Shown here one piece after another: positions 8,882 through 20,822 of a stretch of 48,730 nt of DNA. Location of the stretch: IMG/VR virus record IMGVR_UViG_3300005935_000024, positions 1 to 48,730 of that record; one strand, written 5' to 3'. Position 1 is the stretch's first letter. The number at the start of each line of letters is the position of its first letter. The notes below the pieces were generated by a model. That model saw nothing but the letters and a program-made list of their open reading frames with translations, was not told where the DNA came from and ran no database searches. Both the position numbers and the translations under genes were made by a program. The stretch is from a virus.

Positions 8882-9919
8882 TTACGCATCGAAGCGAATA
8901 ACATAACTATATGACAATTCTGGGTCTTTTTTGATTGGGTGAGACAATTTCGCTACGGCGAGCAGTTGATTTTGGTCATTGTACAACCCCACTGTGGTCA
9001 CATAGGGCGAAAATTCGGAATGTGTGACTTCTGGAATATATATATCGGTAGCTTTGTATGAATCGTTGAATGATCCGGACCCACCCGATGGATTATCTCC
9101 AGGTGGAAAAAATTTGTTAATAGAGAATGCCGAATTCGGCTCTATCGTAATGCTACCACTTCTCTGATATGATACACTAATGTTCATCGTACCATTGAAT
9201 TCATTTGGATTGACATTGCAGATATATTCATGTTCATAAATTGTGTATTCAGATTTGAAATCTATTTCTCATCCGTTTGATCCTGAATCCAACGCAACCC
9301 TGTTATACATTGACCCAGTATTTGTAATGGCTACTACGCCGTGTTGATAAAATACATTCCCAATAACACTGCCACTTTTGTTGGCGGTCAGATAGGATGC
9401 ATCCCAATCATTATTTTTATATTCAGCAAAACTTTCCGAATATTGAAAATCGTATAAATTGCCCGACCCATCGTCAACTATTGTTAATGTGGAATCGGTA
9501 CTATTATCTGTTATCTTAACTGAATTTGGATTGATTTGTTCTCCGTATATATCCCGTGGGACCGAGATTACATTGATAATATTGTGAAGTTCTCGTTTTT
9601 CTATTTGAGTATTATTGCCACCAAAAGAATTGAATGGTTGATCAAATTTATCATAATATAGGTGTTCCATTGAAAAGAATGTTGGGAGTTTATAAAACGT
9701 CCCCAAACTGTATGGTTGTTTTCCAACGCTCGCCGATGCGGCGTTGTATATTCCATAACTCTGTGAAGCGGCTGAACTAGAACTGTAGTTGTACAGGCTG
9801 CCACTAATGCCCTCTAGGGCATACACGCCACTCCCGCTATCCGCGGGAGTGAATGTGAATGACTTATATACTTTGAATGGCCTGATAGCTCTATCATTTG
9901 CGCCGAGACTTTTAAACAT
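8882..9919 (-). CDS. Virion structural protein, tandem paralogue A (TGA-Trp)
   Basis: A 345-residue protein read through TGA at 9269-9271 (residue 217, SGSNG-W-EIDFK). ATG 9919 follows GGAG. It is beta-rich, with many Ser/Tyr/Gly. The C-terminal block TTVGLYNDQNQLLAVAKLSHP is nearly the same as TTVGLYNDNNELLAVAKMSQP in the next gene upstream, so the two arose by duplication. The family is unknown; location within the baseplate/tail cluster suggests a virion component. It is the last structural gene before the 300-bp spacer. Confidence 0.7.
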
Positions 9920-9932
9920 TTATGGTCTCCAA

Positions 9933-10955
9933 TTAAAAATCCAATTTCACCTTGACAATACATTCTCGAGAAAAGTTCTTCAATAATGGCTGGCTCATTT
10001 TTGCAACGGCCAGTAATTCATTATTATCATTGTACAGACCTACTGTGGTGGGATATACTTGTGGATCATTTACAAATGAAGTATTTGTCATAGAACCGTC
10101 GGATGATGTAAAGAATGTCGGATTTGAACTAAAGTTGAATTCCTTGTTGTAAACCCTGCAGAAATAATGTGTAGATGAGATATTTTCTTCACGTCTGGCA
10201 TCAAAACTGGCACCAGTTTTAACTGCATCGTACAATTTCCCAGAATTATTCCCATTGGCATTTGATGTTAAAACGGTCCCAATATTTAAATCGGCCGCGA
10301 CATCCAATCTGTCTCCATTGAAAACCAAAATTCCCAAATCTGGATAAAACAATCCATACGCTCCATATGTAGTTTCGGCAGCTGCTGTGGTATTAACTAC
10401 CGCAGTTCCAGATGTAATTGAACCAGAAACAACATTATATACTCGGCCACCCTGATCAACTGTAGTAGCATTTGCACCACCACTGTCATCAATCAATTTG
10501 ATTTTTGTTGTACCCGCATCCAAATGGAGCTCCCAGTTACCTGGATCTAATTTTTCTCTCAATCTCGACCTATCGACTGTTACCACATAAATGCTATCAA
10601 CCGTTTTACTCGGTGTAAATATGAATTGGCTCTTACTGGGCCCCAATAGCAATTGTGCAAATTGAGAATACATAGCTTTAGAAGCACCATTGTCCGTACC
10701 ACTGTGGGTAAGGATTGAACCACTACCCAAGTAGTTTCCATAAGTCACATCAAATTGCTTTTCAGCGGCAGTATCAGAGGCTGGGTCGGTTTTATATAAA
10801 TCATAATAATATGCACCACTCGAGCCGCTCTGAACCGATGATGTGAAAAATGTGGTAAGGCTCCCAGCCCCGCTAGACCATAACCCCGAAGTTATGACTT
10901 GTTTTTGGTTCGCGACAATATCATTGTCGGTATCGAATATTTTAAAAATGGACAT
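9933..10955 (-). CDS. Virion structural protein, tandem paralogue B
   Basis: A 340-residue protein (MSIFKIFDTDNDIVANQKQVITSG...) with an extended Ser/Gly/Ala-rich body and the C-terminal TTVGLYNDNNELLAVAKMSQP shared with the adjacent paralogue. It has no TGA. ATG follows GAGGAG. No enzymatic motif is seen. A structural virion role is inferred from composition and from its place between other tail genes. Confidence 0.75.
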   Translation of the reverse strand: MSIFKIFDTDNDIVANQKQVITSGLWSSGAGSLTTFFTSSVQSGSSGAYYYDLYKTDPASDTAAEKQFDVTYGNYLGSGSILTHSGTDNGASKAMYSQFAQLLLGPSKSQFIFTPSKTVDSIYVVTVDRSRLREKLDPGNWELHLDAGTTKIKLIDDSGGANATTVDQGGRVYNVVSGSITSGTAVVNTTAAAETTYGAYGLFYPDLGILVFNGDRLDVAADLNIGTVLTSNANGNNSGKLYDAVKTGASFDARREENISSTHYFCRVYNKEFNFSSNPTFFTSSDGSMTNTSFVNDPQVYPTTVGLYNDNNELLAVAKMSQPLLKNFSRECIVKVKLDF

Positions 10956-10972
10956 TTAAATTCTCCTCTTAA

Positions 10973-11602
10973 TTACCCACCTATAACGGTTATTGACATT
11001 GAATAGGTGGCTCCAGTTTGATTCCCCACAACCGTTATTTGTGAAGTTTTTGTTGTTACTAACGAGTTTGAAATCAATCTAACCGATCTAGCGGTAACCA
11101 CTGTGGTACTTTGCATATCATAATCATTCAAAAATACTGGAATTGTTGCACCCTGATCAGGAACTGCCGCACCGGCCGCCACTGTCATAGTTGCTAACGA
11201 CGAATCATGCAATATAAATGTATATCCCAATGTATCATCTGATGCATTTCTTGTATTGGGTGTTATTTCGTGGACAACCCCTTCTTGTGGAAATGACAAA
11301 GTTGCCGAAGGTAATGCCAGGATTGGCATTTTAGTGGTAGCCTTTGGTAGTGTCACTAATTTGTATCTCATAATCTGATTCTCATCAGAAAATGCTTCCA
11401 GAACCGGCATATTTTGTATTACCGCTCCATAATAATTACTACCATTTGGATGTGTCACATCCCAAAGAGTGTAATCAATTTCGTCATCGGCGAGCGCGAA
11501 TTTTGTAATTTTGAATTCGTTCTCTCCTCTAGCTAACAATTCCCTACCTTTTTTTGTTAAGATGGCATCAATTGTTCGCGAAGTATTATTTAAAAATCCC
11601 AT
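10973..11602 (-). CDS. Virion structural protein
   Basis: A 209-residue protein beginning MGFLNNTSRTIDAILTKKGRELLARGENEFKITKFALADDEIDYTLWD. This start (LTKKGRELLA...ITKFALADDEIDY) recurs in structural proteins of large marine-type T4-like phages as I recall, but its exact place in the virion is not known to me. The C-terminal half is beta-rich (SVRLISNSLV, QITVVGNQTG). It has a good AAGGAG site and an 80-bp AT-rich gap upstream that could hold a late promoter. Confidence 0.7.
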   Translation of the reverse strand: MGFLNNTSRTIDAILTKKGRELLARGENEFKITKFALADDEIDYTLWDVTHPNGSNYYGAVIQNMPVLEAFSDENQIMRYKLVTLPKATTKMPILALPSATLSFPQEGVVHEITPNTRNASDDTLGYTFILHDSSLATMTVAAGAAVPDQGATIPVFLNDYDMQSTTVVTARSVRLISNSLVTTKTSQITVVGNQTGATYSMSITVIGG

Positions 11603-11682
11603 GTCTAATATCTCCTTATTTAATCTAATATAGATAGAATATAACTTTTATACCTATAAATATACATTTATCAAATTTTCGT

Positions 11683-14600
11683 TTATTTTACTTTCAATCT
11701 CGATTCACCCGGTTCTTTTGTAATCAATTCCGTTGGAGACGTAATGGTTACTTCAACTGGATTCTCGGAATTTGGTGTAGTGTCTATTGTTTGCAAACAC
11801 CCTTCATAATACAATCTTCGTATAGATGTGGAATATTCAATGGTATGATATCTAGCTCTATATAATGAAGATGAATAATGATTGTCAACCGATTGGCTGG
11901 CCTCTGTGGTGTAAAAATATTCTCTGATGAAATTATGGTTACTCATTCTAGATTGGCTCACGAATGGTTGCAAACCCTCAGAGAATACAAATTCTGGTCC
12001 ACCCACTTCAACTGAAGCTGTAGCGTATGTGTTACCCCAATAACTTGACCCAGTCAAATTGTATAAAGTCGGGCGCCTGAATATGTCAGAGCCAAACGAA
12101 GAAGAATGTTCAGAATCATATCCAATGACACCTTCCCAATATGGGAATGTTGCACTCATTGATACTTGGGCAACACCATTGTCGGAATCGGTCACATTGA
12201 TTTCTCCACTATAATATTCATTATCCCAATTGACGTCCCTATTAATTACAACTTTTGATCTTTCGAATATGTTGGATTCTATTACCAACCCAACTGTGGG
12301 GGCCGATCTACCGGGGATCAATTTCCTGATCTGATCATACAATGAATTGTCATAGTATTTCAGTAGACGAACATAATCCCAAAAATTATTTGGATTATTA
12401 TATTTCTGCCAGTATGTTGAAGCTATATGGTTCAAATCTTTATACATATCCTTGTCCCTATCTCTTGGGTCTCCTATGTATTTATTGAAATCCAAATCCG
12501 CTACCGACAATATAATATCTTCATTGATAACATCTGTTGGTGCAAAATAAATTCCAACTTTATTTGAATCCACTGGGGCCAGATCGTATGCACTTTCTTC
12601 TTTTCTGAGCTTAGGGCTCAAAGTTATGTTGCCATTATTATCTGGAGTGATCGTATTGGATTCGATCCTAACCTTACTTGACATTCTTCTGGTTGGGCTA
12701 ACATTTGGAACAAATGCCCTTTGTGTATCTTCCACGCTCGAATAATTAATTTCACTTGCAAAATTTACGGCCGTCCCCGCTTGTACATAAGATTGGTTCG
12801 CGCTGGTGTCACGAATTGTTGGAGTTGTGTTCAAATTTGTATTATCGTCAAATGAATATCTCAACACCAAATCGGTATATGATGCAGAAGCGTGATTTCC
12901 ATTATAAGCCTTTGGTGCCGTCACATGATTATCAAACGCACTTTCAAGTAACGGGCTATTCCAATATCTGAATTCCATCATAGAACCACTAAATTGTGAA
13001 CCAAATGGATTGCCGGATTCCCCCCCTATGTACATTGTTTCACTGCCAGTAAATGCCGAGTTATGTGAAGATTCATCTGCATTTAATGACCCAGTAATTA
13101 TTGTCGATGTGTACGATTCAACATAAATTTTATCAGTGGATTCATTATATTTTTTTACAAATAATTCATATTTTATATCTTGATTTGATGCATCCGAATT
13201 TAAAGCTATTACTGGTTTTACAATAACGCCGGATGATAGGCCGGACGTGGCTTTATTTAAATCGAATGATTTTGGTTGTCTCTTAGGCCAGCCAGTTACA
13301 CCCAATAATTTATTTGTATTGTCATTTTTTGATGCATATTTTAAAATTATATCTTCACCGGAATCAGATTGCACAGTAATTTCTCCAGTATTTGGGAAAT
13401 TCGAAGATTGGGACAATTGGATGTTCTCGGCCAAATAATCAACTGACGAACCAGAAATGGTTGTCGCGATGGCTGGGACCAATTGTCGTTTCAACATCAC
13501 CGAATAGAATTCACCATCATACACTGGAACCTGTGATGAACTAACTTGGTTATATCCAGCATATCCATTTAATGCAAAAACAACCGAACCATAATTATCA
13601 GTTGAACCATTGTCCTTCAAATAAATCCCCCAGTTATTTCCAGCATGTAATAACGATTGGTTTGACCCAGTGGAAGTTTTAAATCTAAATTCAACTGTAT
13701 CGGGTTTTCTACCACTATTTGTATCATCTGCTCATGTCGTTTGAACATACTGTGCTCCAGAAAAATCAATGGCTTTAGTAAATTTTTGTGTTAAATCATA
13801 TGAAGGGGCAGTTCCTGGTATATCCGGTCCCCCGAATTCTTTAACTTTTAATATGGTTGAAGGGATGCCATAGCAGTTTATTAAACCACGAATGGACCTT
13901 TCAGTGCCTTTTGTTTTTAAGAAATACGGCATATTGTTAATGATACGATTCCATATTTCTTTAGAAATGTCGCCCTCGGCTACAGTGGAATACGTTTCCC
14001 AATTGGAACCGGTTTCATACAATCCGAGTTTGTATTTTGGTAGGTCAACTAATGATTTGCCATTATTCATTTCCCAGCCCATAGATTTGGCTACATCGTA
14101 AATCAAATCTTTGGATATTCCCTCATCAAGCTTATCCCTGCGATCGTGAATGCTTGGAATATTTTTAATATATAGCCAAACGTTGTCAAAAAAGTGCCCT
14201 GTCATATCGACAAAATCTGTATAAGTGGAATTATCAGGATTGTTGGATATGTGCAATGGGGTCAGATTTATCAATCTATTTCCATTTCCATTGTCATAAG
14301 ATGACGCCGATATTATTTGATTGTTATACCAAGTTACGGCTTTTGAAGATGTAACTGGGGCCAGTGAATATGGTTTTGTACTGTTATCTTTGGGCCAAGA
14401 ATTATCATGATAAATATCCAGAGAATTCGATGCATAAGATGAGCTATTATAATACATATAATATTCAAATCCATCAAACTCATTTTGAAGCTTATATACA
14501 GTTTTTTGATAATCACGGATTTGATTAGTTAAACTACTTGTAGCTGGAGTGTTATTTGCGGTCAGAACGGCCATGGCCGCATTGGCCGTTTCAATATCCG

Positions 14601-17019
14601 AAAGTTTTGTTTTAAAATTTTGTATTCTTCTCTCGGCCGATCCAAAATGGATAAAATTTGCAAATTTGAAATAATCGACATTCAAGCTTACACTTGTGGA
14701 ACTCGCACTGACAATCATATTTTCCAACGCATCAGAAACTGTTTCGTCGGAAGTTACCAATGTGTCCCTATTGACAAATGAAGTTTCACCCCCGTTTTGT
14801 GGGGAATCCTCAAAGTCCACATTTGGTTGTCTAAGTACAGTGGCATCAATTTTATCTTCGACAAATGGAATCAATGAAACGATGTCTTTGTGGCTGGGGG
14901 CCATTTCTTTAACTACATAACATAAATCACCCTTTTCAATGATGTCTGAAAGGGGCTCGTATAATTTATAAATGATGGAATTGGGATAATCCTTAATAGT
15001 TTCAGCATCTTTTTCATAATTCACTGTAAGTGCTAGATTATTGTCCCCAAAATTCAATAGAGTGTTTAAGTTTTTATCGTCACCGGTTTTGTATGTGACA
15101 TACCAATCTGTAGTTGGGGTGAAATTTAACCCCCCACCAATATGTCCCTTTTCAATGGCCTGTGCGTCCCATGTGTCCTTAACTCAGGCGGAGTTGGAAT
15201 TGAGAAAACTATCAATTTCACTGACAAAATCACTATAAATGGGAGTAATAATTTCCGAGTCTGTAAATATATATTCAACGCGAAGATCGGATACCAATGT
15301 GGTTCTCTCACTTCCAGGGTTGGAATATAATGACAATCTCATAGTGCCATCCAAATCCATATTAGATGGAATAGTGGCAATATATTCAATATCTTTTCAT
15401 ACATTTTTGGCATTTGTAATGTTGTTCACATCGTTCATAGAAACATACGCAGTGGATTCTCTTTTTACCCACACGCATTTTGACATAACAATTTCAAAAG
15501 TTTGGGGGTTACTTAACTGAATTCCATCTTCGGTTATTTCCAACCATTCCCAAATGCCATCTTCAGAAACAGTGCCGGCTTGTGAAGCTGGATTTGAAGT
15601 GTCAAATCCATTTGGAGGAGTCGTTGGAGCTCCTGGGTCACCAACATATTTTCAATAATAAATGATATTGAGCTTCGGATCAACATCGGCCTCATAATTA
15701 TTTTTATCCAACCAAATTGTATTATCACCATCTATCATATTGTACCCATCGGCCGGTCCGTTTGTTCAACTCCACTGCCCCTGTGGAGAAAGTGTTGGAA
15801 TTTGGGTGTTTGATATTTCCCTATCAAATCCAGTGGGCACATTAATGGGCATGTCTTCTAATGGGGTATCATATTGAAATGCGACCCCGATTCCACTATC
15901 GTCAATATTTGATTTTTGTTTAAATGATACCTTGATTTTATCGTTAAGACTCACACCAGCAGATGCTGGCGTTTTAAGATAAACGTATAGTGCTAATGTC
16001 CTATCACCAACTCCAAATTGGTCATTTTGATTAATAAATTTTAATGCCCTTGACCCCCCAAATCCTTCATCTTCAACAATTTTGGCAAAATATCCGGCAA
16101 ATAGATTATCATTCCATCCCGTCATCCCATATGAAACAATTTCATTATTGGCACCAACTACGCGAGTGGCGTCGGAATGTAACGATTGATCCCATCTGGT
16201 TTCGTCAGAGGGGCCCCAAGATTGCCCATTATCCAAAAGGTAGGGATTCACATCATTGAACCTGAACGAATCTATGGTTTGACGTTCCACGGTTTCACCG
16301 ATTATATACATGTTCTTAACGGTCAATATTCCACCAATCATCAAATCTGTAAATCCACTGTCATTGCTGGATTGATTGAAAGTAATATAAGGTATGGTTG
16401 GGTTATCAAAAGTTAAAAATCCACTACCATCTTCCTTTAATGAAATATACGTTTCCTCATCAGTGTATAATTCCGCGAATTCGGTCTTATATTTTGATAA
16501 ATTGATATCAAGAGGCATTAATCTAATTTCAGTTTTATCAGAAGATATGGATTGAATGTAATATTTTAGCTCTTTGATTTCCAATTCTTCCACAAATTGG
16601 GTGTCACCTTCATTGCCAATATAAATTTTTCCATTGTCACTTACCCAATAAGGTTGTTCTGATCTTCCAGTGATCCAAGGTGCTCCAGTATAAATGTCAC
16701 CATTCCCCCCAACCAATACCGAACTGTCATATCCAGCAGCATATCTGAAGAAATTATATTCAACCTTAAATTCACCAGAAAGAAATCCCATGCGCCGTAA
16801 ATCGTCACCCGGTTTAATTGTAATTCCATTATTGGTTGAAAAATCGGAAATCTTGCCCGATTTGATCAAATTGTCGGACATATCATATACGTGAAGCTCA
16901 ATATGGTCTTTATTAGCAAGTGTGCCAAATATAGGGGAATCCCACCAATGGGTTTCACCTACTACATATTCTCCGGCTTTTAAGATTTTTAAATCTTTTT
17001 CTGTTAAACGATTTGACAT
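11683..17019 (-). CDS. Giant virion protein with LamG-like domain (five TGA-Trp)
   Basis: A single 1,778-residue gene that is cut into pieces if TGA is a stop. TGA codons encode Trp at residues 418, 456, 541, 612 and 1096 (15766-15768, 15652-15654, 15397-15399, 15184-15186, 13732-13734), and about 30 other Trp are TGG. The frame is continuous from ATG 17019 (AAGGAATTATA-ATG) to TAA 11683. Around residues 1330-1420 a concanavalin/laminin-G-like domain is suggested (ETMYIGGESGNPFGSQ, FSGSMMEFRYWNSPLLES, LVLRYSFDDNTN). A later NFWDYVRLLKYYDNSLYDQ segment resembles tail-associated proteins. Likely a host-recognition or baseplate periphery component; exact homology is unresolved. Confidence 0.8.
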
Positions 17020-17324
17020 TATAATTCCTTAATTTCCCTATCAATAATTACACCCAATGTTGCATCGGATTTAACTTTGATTGTTCGGTCTGGTACGATT
17101 ATTTCTTGCCAAGGACCCTGTTGTCCAAGTTGTGTTTCGGGATTTTCATACGAGATAAATGCCCCCGTTGAATCCCTAAGTTCCATACTCCCATTGGAGT
17201 TAGAGCCCGATATCAATAACGAAGTTCTATCCCGTTGTTGTTGGGCTTCATATTCGACATATTCGGCATTTTCCAATGCTTGGAAATAGTCATTGTTTAG
17301 TAATTCTTTTGCTGAATATGGCAT
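17019..17324 (-). CDS. Small virion-cluster protein
   Basis: A 101-residue protein (MPYSAKELLNNDYFQALENAEYVEYEAQQQRDRTS...). Both ends overlap neighbours through TAATG junctions, so it is translationally coupled between the 80-residue gene and the giant protein. The N-terminus is helical, the C-terminus beta-like (IKVKSDATLGVIIDREI). It may be a baseplate or fibre adaptor or chaperone by position only; no family recognised. Confidence 0.65.
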   Translation of the reverse strand: MPYSAKELLNNDYFQALENAEYVEYEAQQQRDRTSLLISGSNSNGSMELRDSTGAFISYENPETQLGQQGPWQEIIVPDRTIKVKSDATLGVIIDREIKEL

Positions 17325-17566
17325 TATATTTTCTCTATTTCATCAAATCTAAACGCGTTGGGCGTTTTGTCGCCAATTTGAACATACCAAGTATCACCCT
17401 TAATCATGCTATCCTTAGCAATCGTCCAAACATCTTCTCCTGCTCATCGGATAATCGCCCCCTTTTCACCAGATGTAAGTTTCACTGTCTGCCCCCTTTT
17501 AAATCGTTTTCGATTAACCACGACCGAGCGTTTCAATTCTGTTACTAAATTTGTTAATTTAATCAT
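17324..17566 (-). CDS. Small beta-barrel-like virion-cluster protein (TGA-Trp)
   Basis: An 80-residue protein, MIKLTNLVTELKRSVVVNRKR...GAIIRW-AGEDVWTIAKDSMIKGDTWYVQIGDK. Residue 41 is TGA (17444-17446). It overlaps both neighbours by TAATG. The GQTVKL...KGAIIRW...WYVQIGD pattern is like a small SH3/OB-type barrel (inference). It is missed entirely with the standard code because of the mid-gene TGA. Confidence 0.65.
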
Positions 17567-18636
17567 TATCTACTCACCTTAAAACTTCAATTTTCATCAA
17601 AGTATTGTTCTGTTCCATTATTGACTACTTTAATTATCACTCTGTAATATCGTTCGGGTTGTAATCCATCCATCCACAAGTTGAAGTAGTTACCTGTGCT
17701 ATCACAACTCACTTTGGAATAATTATCAAATGGGATAATAACTTCCTCGGTATATGAATCTCTAATGGAATAATATGTGCTGCCGCTTGGGAGTGTTTTA
17801 ACTACAGTTTGATCGGTTGATGATGTTGCCCACGTTCTTACTGGGAACCTCTCCCTACCAACCAACCTAATTTTAGTTTTACCAGTTTGTTTATATTCCG
17901 ATCTAAAACTCTTTAGATAAACCTTTGAATCTTCCAGCTCACCAGTTGTAAGCTGTGATAACGAGCCCGTCGACCAACTTGAATCGTCCCATACAACTTC
18001 AAGTTTTGGTGGGTATATGGTGTTAGTGTCTCTGGAAAAATACTTGAAATTTCCAAGTGAAATTGTACTAGTCTCATCTGCAGTGGCCCGCTTTACCATA
18101 ACTCCGGCATTTGGGATTGTACTGTCCAACCACTTTTCAACAATATCAGTTACTTCCATTCTTAAATCCGTAGTTTCCAGACTAAAACTCTGTGAGGCCT
18201 CATAACCACTACCGCTATACCACGTACCACCACTTGTTAAGGAGCCACTTATCCAGGTACTGGCGTTCGTTAAACCGTCAGTATAGGCTCAACTTGCACC
18301 TTCAGTTGTTATTGGTTCATCGCCGAGTGATCCCTGACCCATTGACCAACTTTGGCTGATTGGGTAACCCTTTAATGATTGTTCCACTTGTAATGCGGTT
18401 GGGTTCGAATCGAATAAATTCAAGTAAAATTTTCTATTTGAAGTTATTGTTCCATCGACTATTGACCCAGAAATATCGGTTAAATCAAACTGAATGATTG
18501 GTCTGGAAAGTTCTATTACTGTTCCGCTTGGATTCATATCTTTGCGTATTTCCAATACACTATCAAGTCCAGTATTCATACTAGCCGACGCTTCATATAG
18601 TGTCGTATCTTTTGTGCAAAATGTGAAAAAATGCAT
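17566..18636 (-). CDS. DNRLRE-like virion protein (two TGA-Trp)
   Basis: A 356-residue protein starting at ATG 18636 after GAGGAG (an in-frame ATG 15 bp upstream contains that ribosome site and is rejected). TGA at 18289-18291 (residue 116, EGAS-W-AYTDG) and 17587-17589 (residue 350, DEN-W-SFKVSR) are read as Trp; the frame then ends at a TAATG overlap with the next gene. DTTLYEASASMNTGLDSVLEIRKD and LSRPIIQFDLTDISG resemble DNRLRE-type beta domains of surface and virion proteins. Likely a tail-surface or adhesion component; family call tentative. Confidence 0.7.
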
Positions 18637-18637
18637 T

Positions 18638-18850
18638 CTAATTCTCCTCATTCAATTCTATAAATTCACAATTCAAATAATTCACGATTTCCTGTTTTCT
18701 TTGCTTATCACGGTTGGCTTGATATTTGTGATGTTTTTCATAATATTCTATTACCACATTTTTTTCTTTACTATAACCATCAACAAAATATCCCAATACT
18801 TTAAATTCCCCACCGTTTTCAGCGTGTTCTGGACAATTTCTGTAATACAT
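18638..18850 (-). CDS. Vsr-like homing endonuclease core, free-standing
   Basis: A 70-residue protein: NGGEFKVLGYFVDGYSKEKNVVIEYYEKHH...DKQRKQEIVNYLNCEFIEL. It is clearly related to the C-terminal nuclease part of the plus-strand endonuclease at 3089-3637, but lacks the N-terminal finger and linker. VDGY and IEYYEKHH supply the acidic residues expected of the nuclease core. It sits seamlessly between the gp6-like gene (1 bp gap) and the DNRLRE-like gene, as mobile endonuclease genes often do in T4-like phages. It may be a minimal active enzyme or a remnant. Confidence 0.6.
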   Translation of the reverse strand: MYYRNCPEHAENGGEFKVLGYFVDGYSKEKNVVIEYYEKHHKYQANRDKQRKQEIVNYLNCEFIELNEEN

Positions 18851-18851
18851 A

Positions 18852-20822
18852 TTAAATGCTCCCTACTACCCGACCAAGTATATCAGTGCTCGGGAATTTC
18901 AATTCAAAAATACTTGGGTCTAATGATGGATATACTACACCATTTTTTGTAGCCGAATCAATATCATAAATATTGCCAGAATAATTATTATCTTTTGACC
19001 ACTTATTTGTTATGACTATTGGAGACCCCTTGGCGTCATCTGGAGGAACAATTGAGGCCACTCCTTCTACCAATGACAATTTATATACTATGTCACCGAC
19101 CACAATTGGTTGATTTATTTGTCATTTGTCAACATTAAAATATTCCTTAATAACTTCAATACAATTTAGAAGTACTTCGTTCTTGTTATAATTTCTCTTG
19201 GTTATGATTGAAAATTGTACCCCTACATTGATCACTCACGCGTCTTTAATATTAACGGCATCAGTGACCATTCTGTATTGACCCAAATATGTTTTTAAAT
19301 TCTGTTTAACCGCCGCATTTAAATTGGCAAATCGTTTGGATGAATCATACCCCAAAACATACATATTTAATGCCAGTGGATTTGGGATTCTAGCTGGAAT
19401 TCTGCCCATCAAACTCATTATACTATTCCCAACGTCACTATCCTGAATCACGGCGTCTTCAGTAGTGCCATTCTGATTTAATTGATCATCCTGAACAATA
19501 TATGCCTTAGAAATATTGCCATATTTTGCCGGTAAGGAATATGCTCTAACAATATAATCTTCTTTAGTAACCGCCCTTTGTTGTGCTTGAAAATATGCCA
19601 ATGCATTTTGTCTAATTTCTTCAATACTTTCACCACTTTTCCCGCCTGTAGCTGGTTCTGGATTGATAGCCGATACCGAATTTTTAGATTCTTGAACCAA
19701 TGCTGAATCTAGATTTTCATCATCTATGGTGTAAGTAACCGCTGATATATTGTTAATATCATTGGCCACAACATTGTCATCGACTCCTCCACCGTGTGCA
19801 TATTTAACAGTAAGTGTCGTATTTGATGGTGACAATCCATAAGTTCTAGTTGATAGAAAATTGGATGGATCAAATGCCGTGTCTAAAAAACTAGGACTTC
19901 CAGGTAATGACGACCCCACATTTCCTGGATTCGGGATAATTTCTTCATCTGGATTATCCGATACCCCAGCTCCAAACCTAATTTCAGTTTTGTTATCGGC
20001 CCTAATAAATGTGGTATATCGTCTTGGAGTTTTTATTAATTTTAGTAAGTATGGGGCGTCATCACTATATTGTGATAATTCGGGGTCGTTCGCAGAATCG
20101 TTTTCCATTTCTTCAAATAGAGTATCTTGTGCCAAAAACGGAACCCCTTTCCATTCATTACCATCACTATCAGTCATGTTGATAATTTCGGTCACATTTA
20201 TATTTGAAAGAGATACTCTTGAATATTTCTCGGCGGCGTTGAATGTAAAATAATCCGTGGATACTGTTCCACTATAAATATTTTGTGTTTTTTTCAATAA
20301 ATATTTGGATGGTAAATTGGTGGCATTGTCAGTTTCAATTACAGATATGGCCATTGGGTCATAGGAACTGGAAAATTTGAAGTTGATATCACCTCCTGCC
20401 CTAAATGTAACCCCATTTTGGGATTTCATCTCAAGTCCATTTAATGTCAATGCATATCTCATATCCGGCCTCACATTGGATTGGTCGCCAATAGCGGGCA
20501 CAGTTTGAAATACGTTAATTTTAGTTGTTGCTGGTGCAGTAATTTTTGGTTTGTATCCCAATGATTGGACGGCTTCATATACCACTCGTTTTTCTTCAGC
20601 GTATGCCAATAATGATTCCTTAAATTGTGCGTCAATGTAATATGACAATACATCGCCTACATAGGACACCAATTCGATGAACATCATCCCAGGATCAGTC
20701 TCATTAAAATCCGTAAACGTGCTGGGGAAGTATATTTTTGCGAACTCGATGAGATCATTTCTGAATGCACTGAAATCTTTCGAAAGGTACTTCACATCTT
20801 TTGATACGTCTTTTTTAGCCAT
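18852..20822 (-). CDS. 6: Baseplate wedge protein, T4 gp6-like (two TGA-Trp)
   Basis: 656 residues against 660 in T4 gp6. N-terminal VKYLSKDFSAFRNDLIEFAKIYFPSTFTDFNETDPGMMFIELVSYVGDVLSYYIDAQFKESLLAYAEEKRVVYEAVQSLGY is the diagnostic gp6/baseplate-J start. Later SGESIEEIRQNALAYFQAQQRAVTKEDYIVRAYSLPAKYGNI is the conserved J-like region. TGA at 19236-19238 (residue 529, KDA-W-VINVG) and 19122-19124 (residue 567, VDK-W-QINQP) join what a standard reading splits into two. It forms the inner baseplate ring with gp7 and gp53-type partners; gp25 is the neighbour upstream, separated by an inserted HNH gene. Confidence 0.9.

Noticed and set aside
11655-11662. TATAAATA, the T4 late promoter consensus, on the plus strand
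   Set aside because: It points against the virion genes and has no plus-strand gene behind it; probably AT-rich chance.
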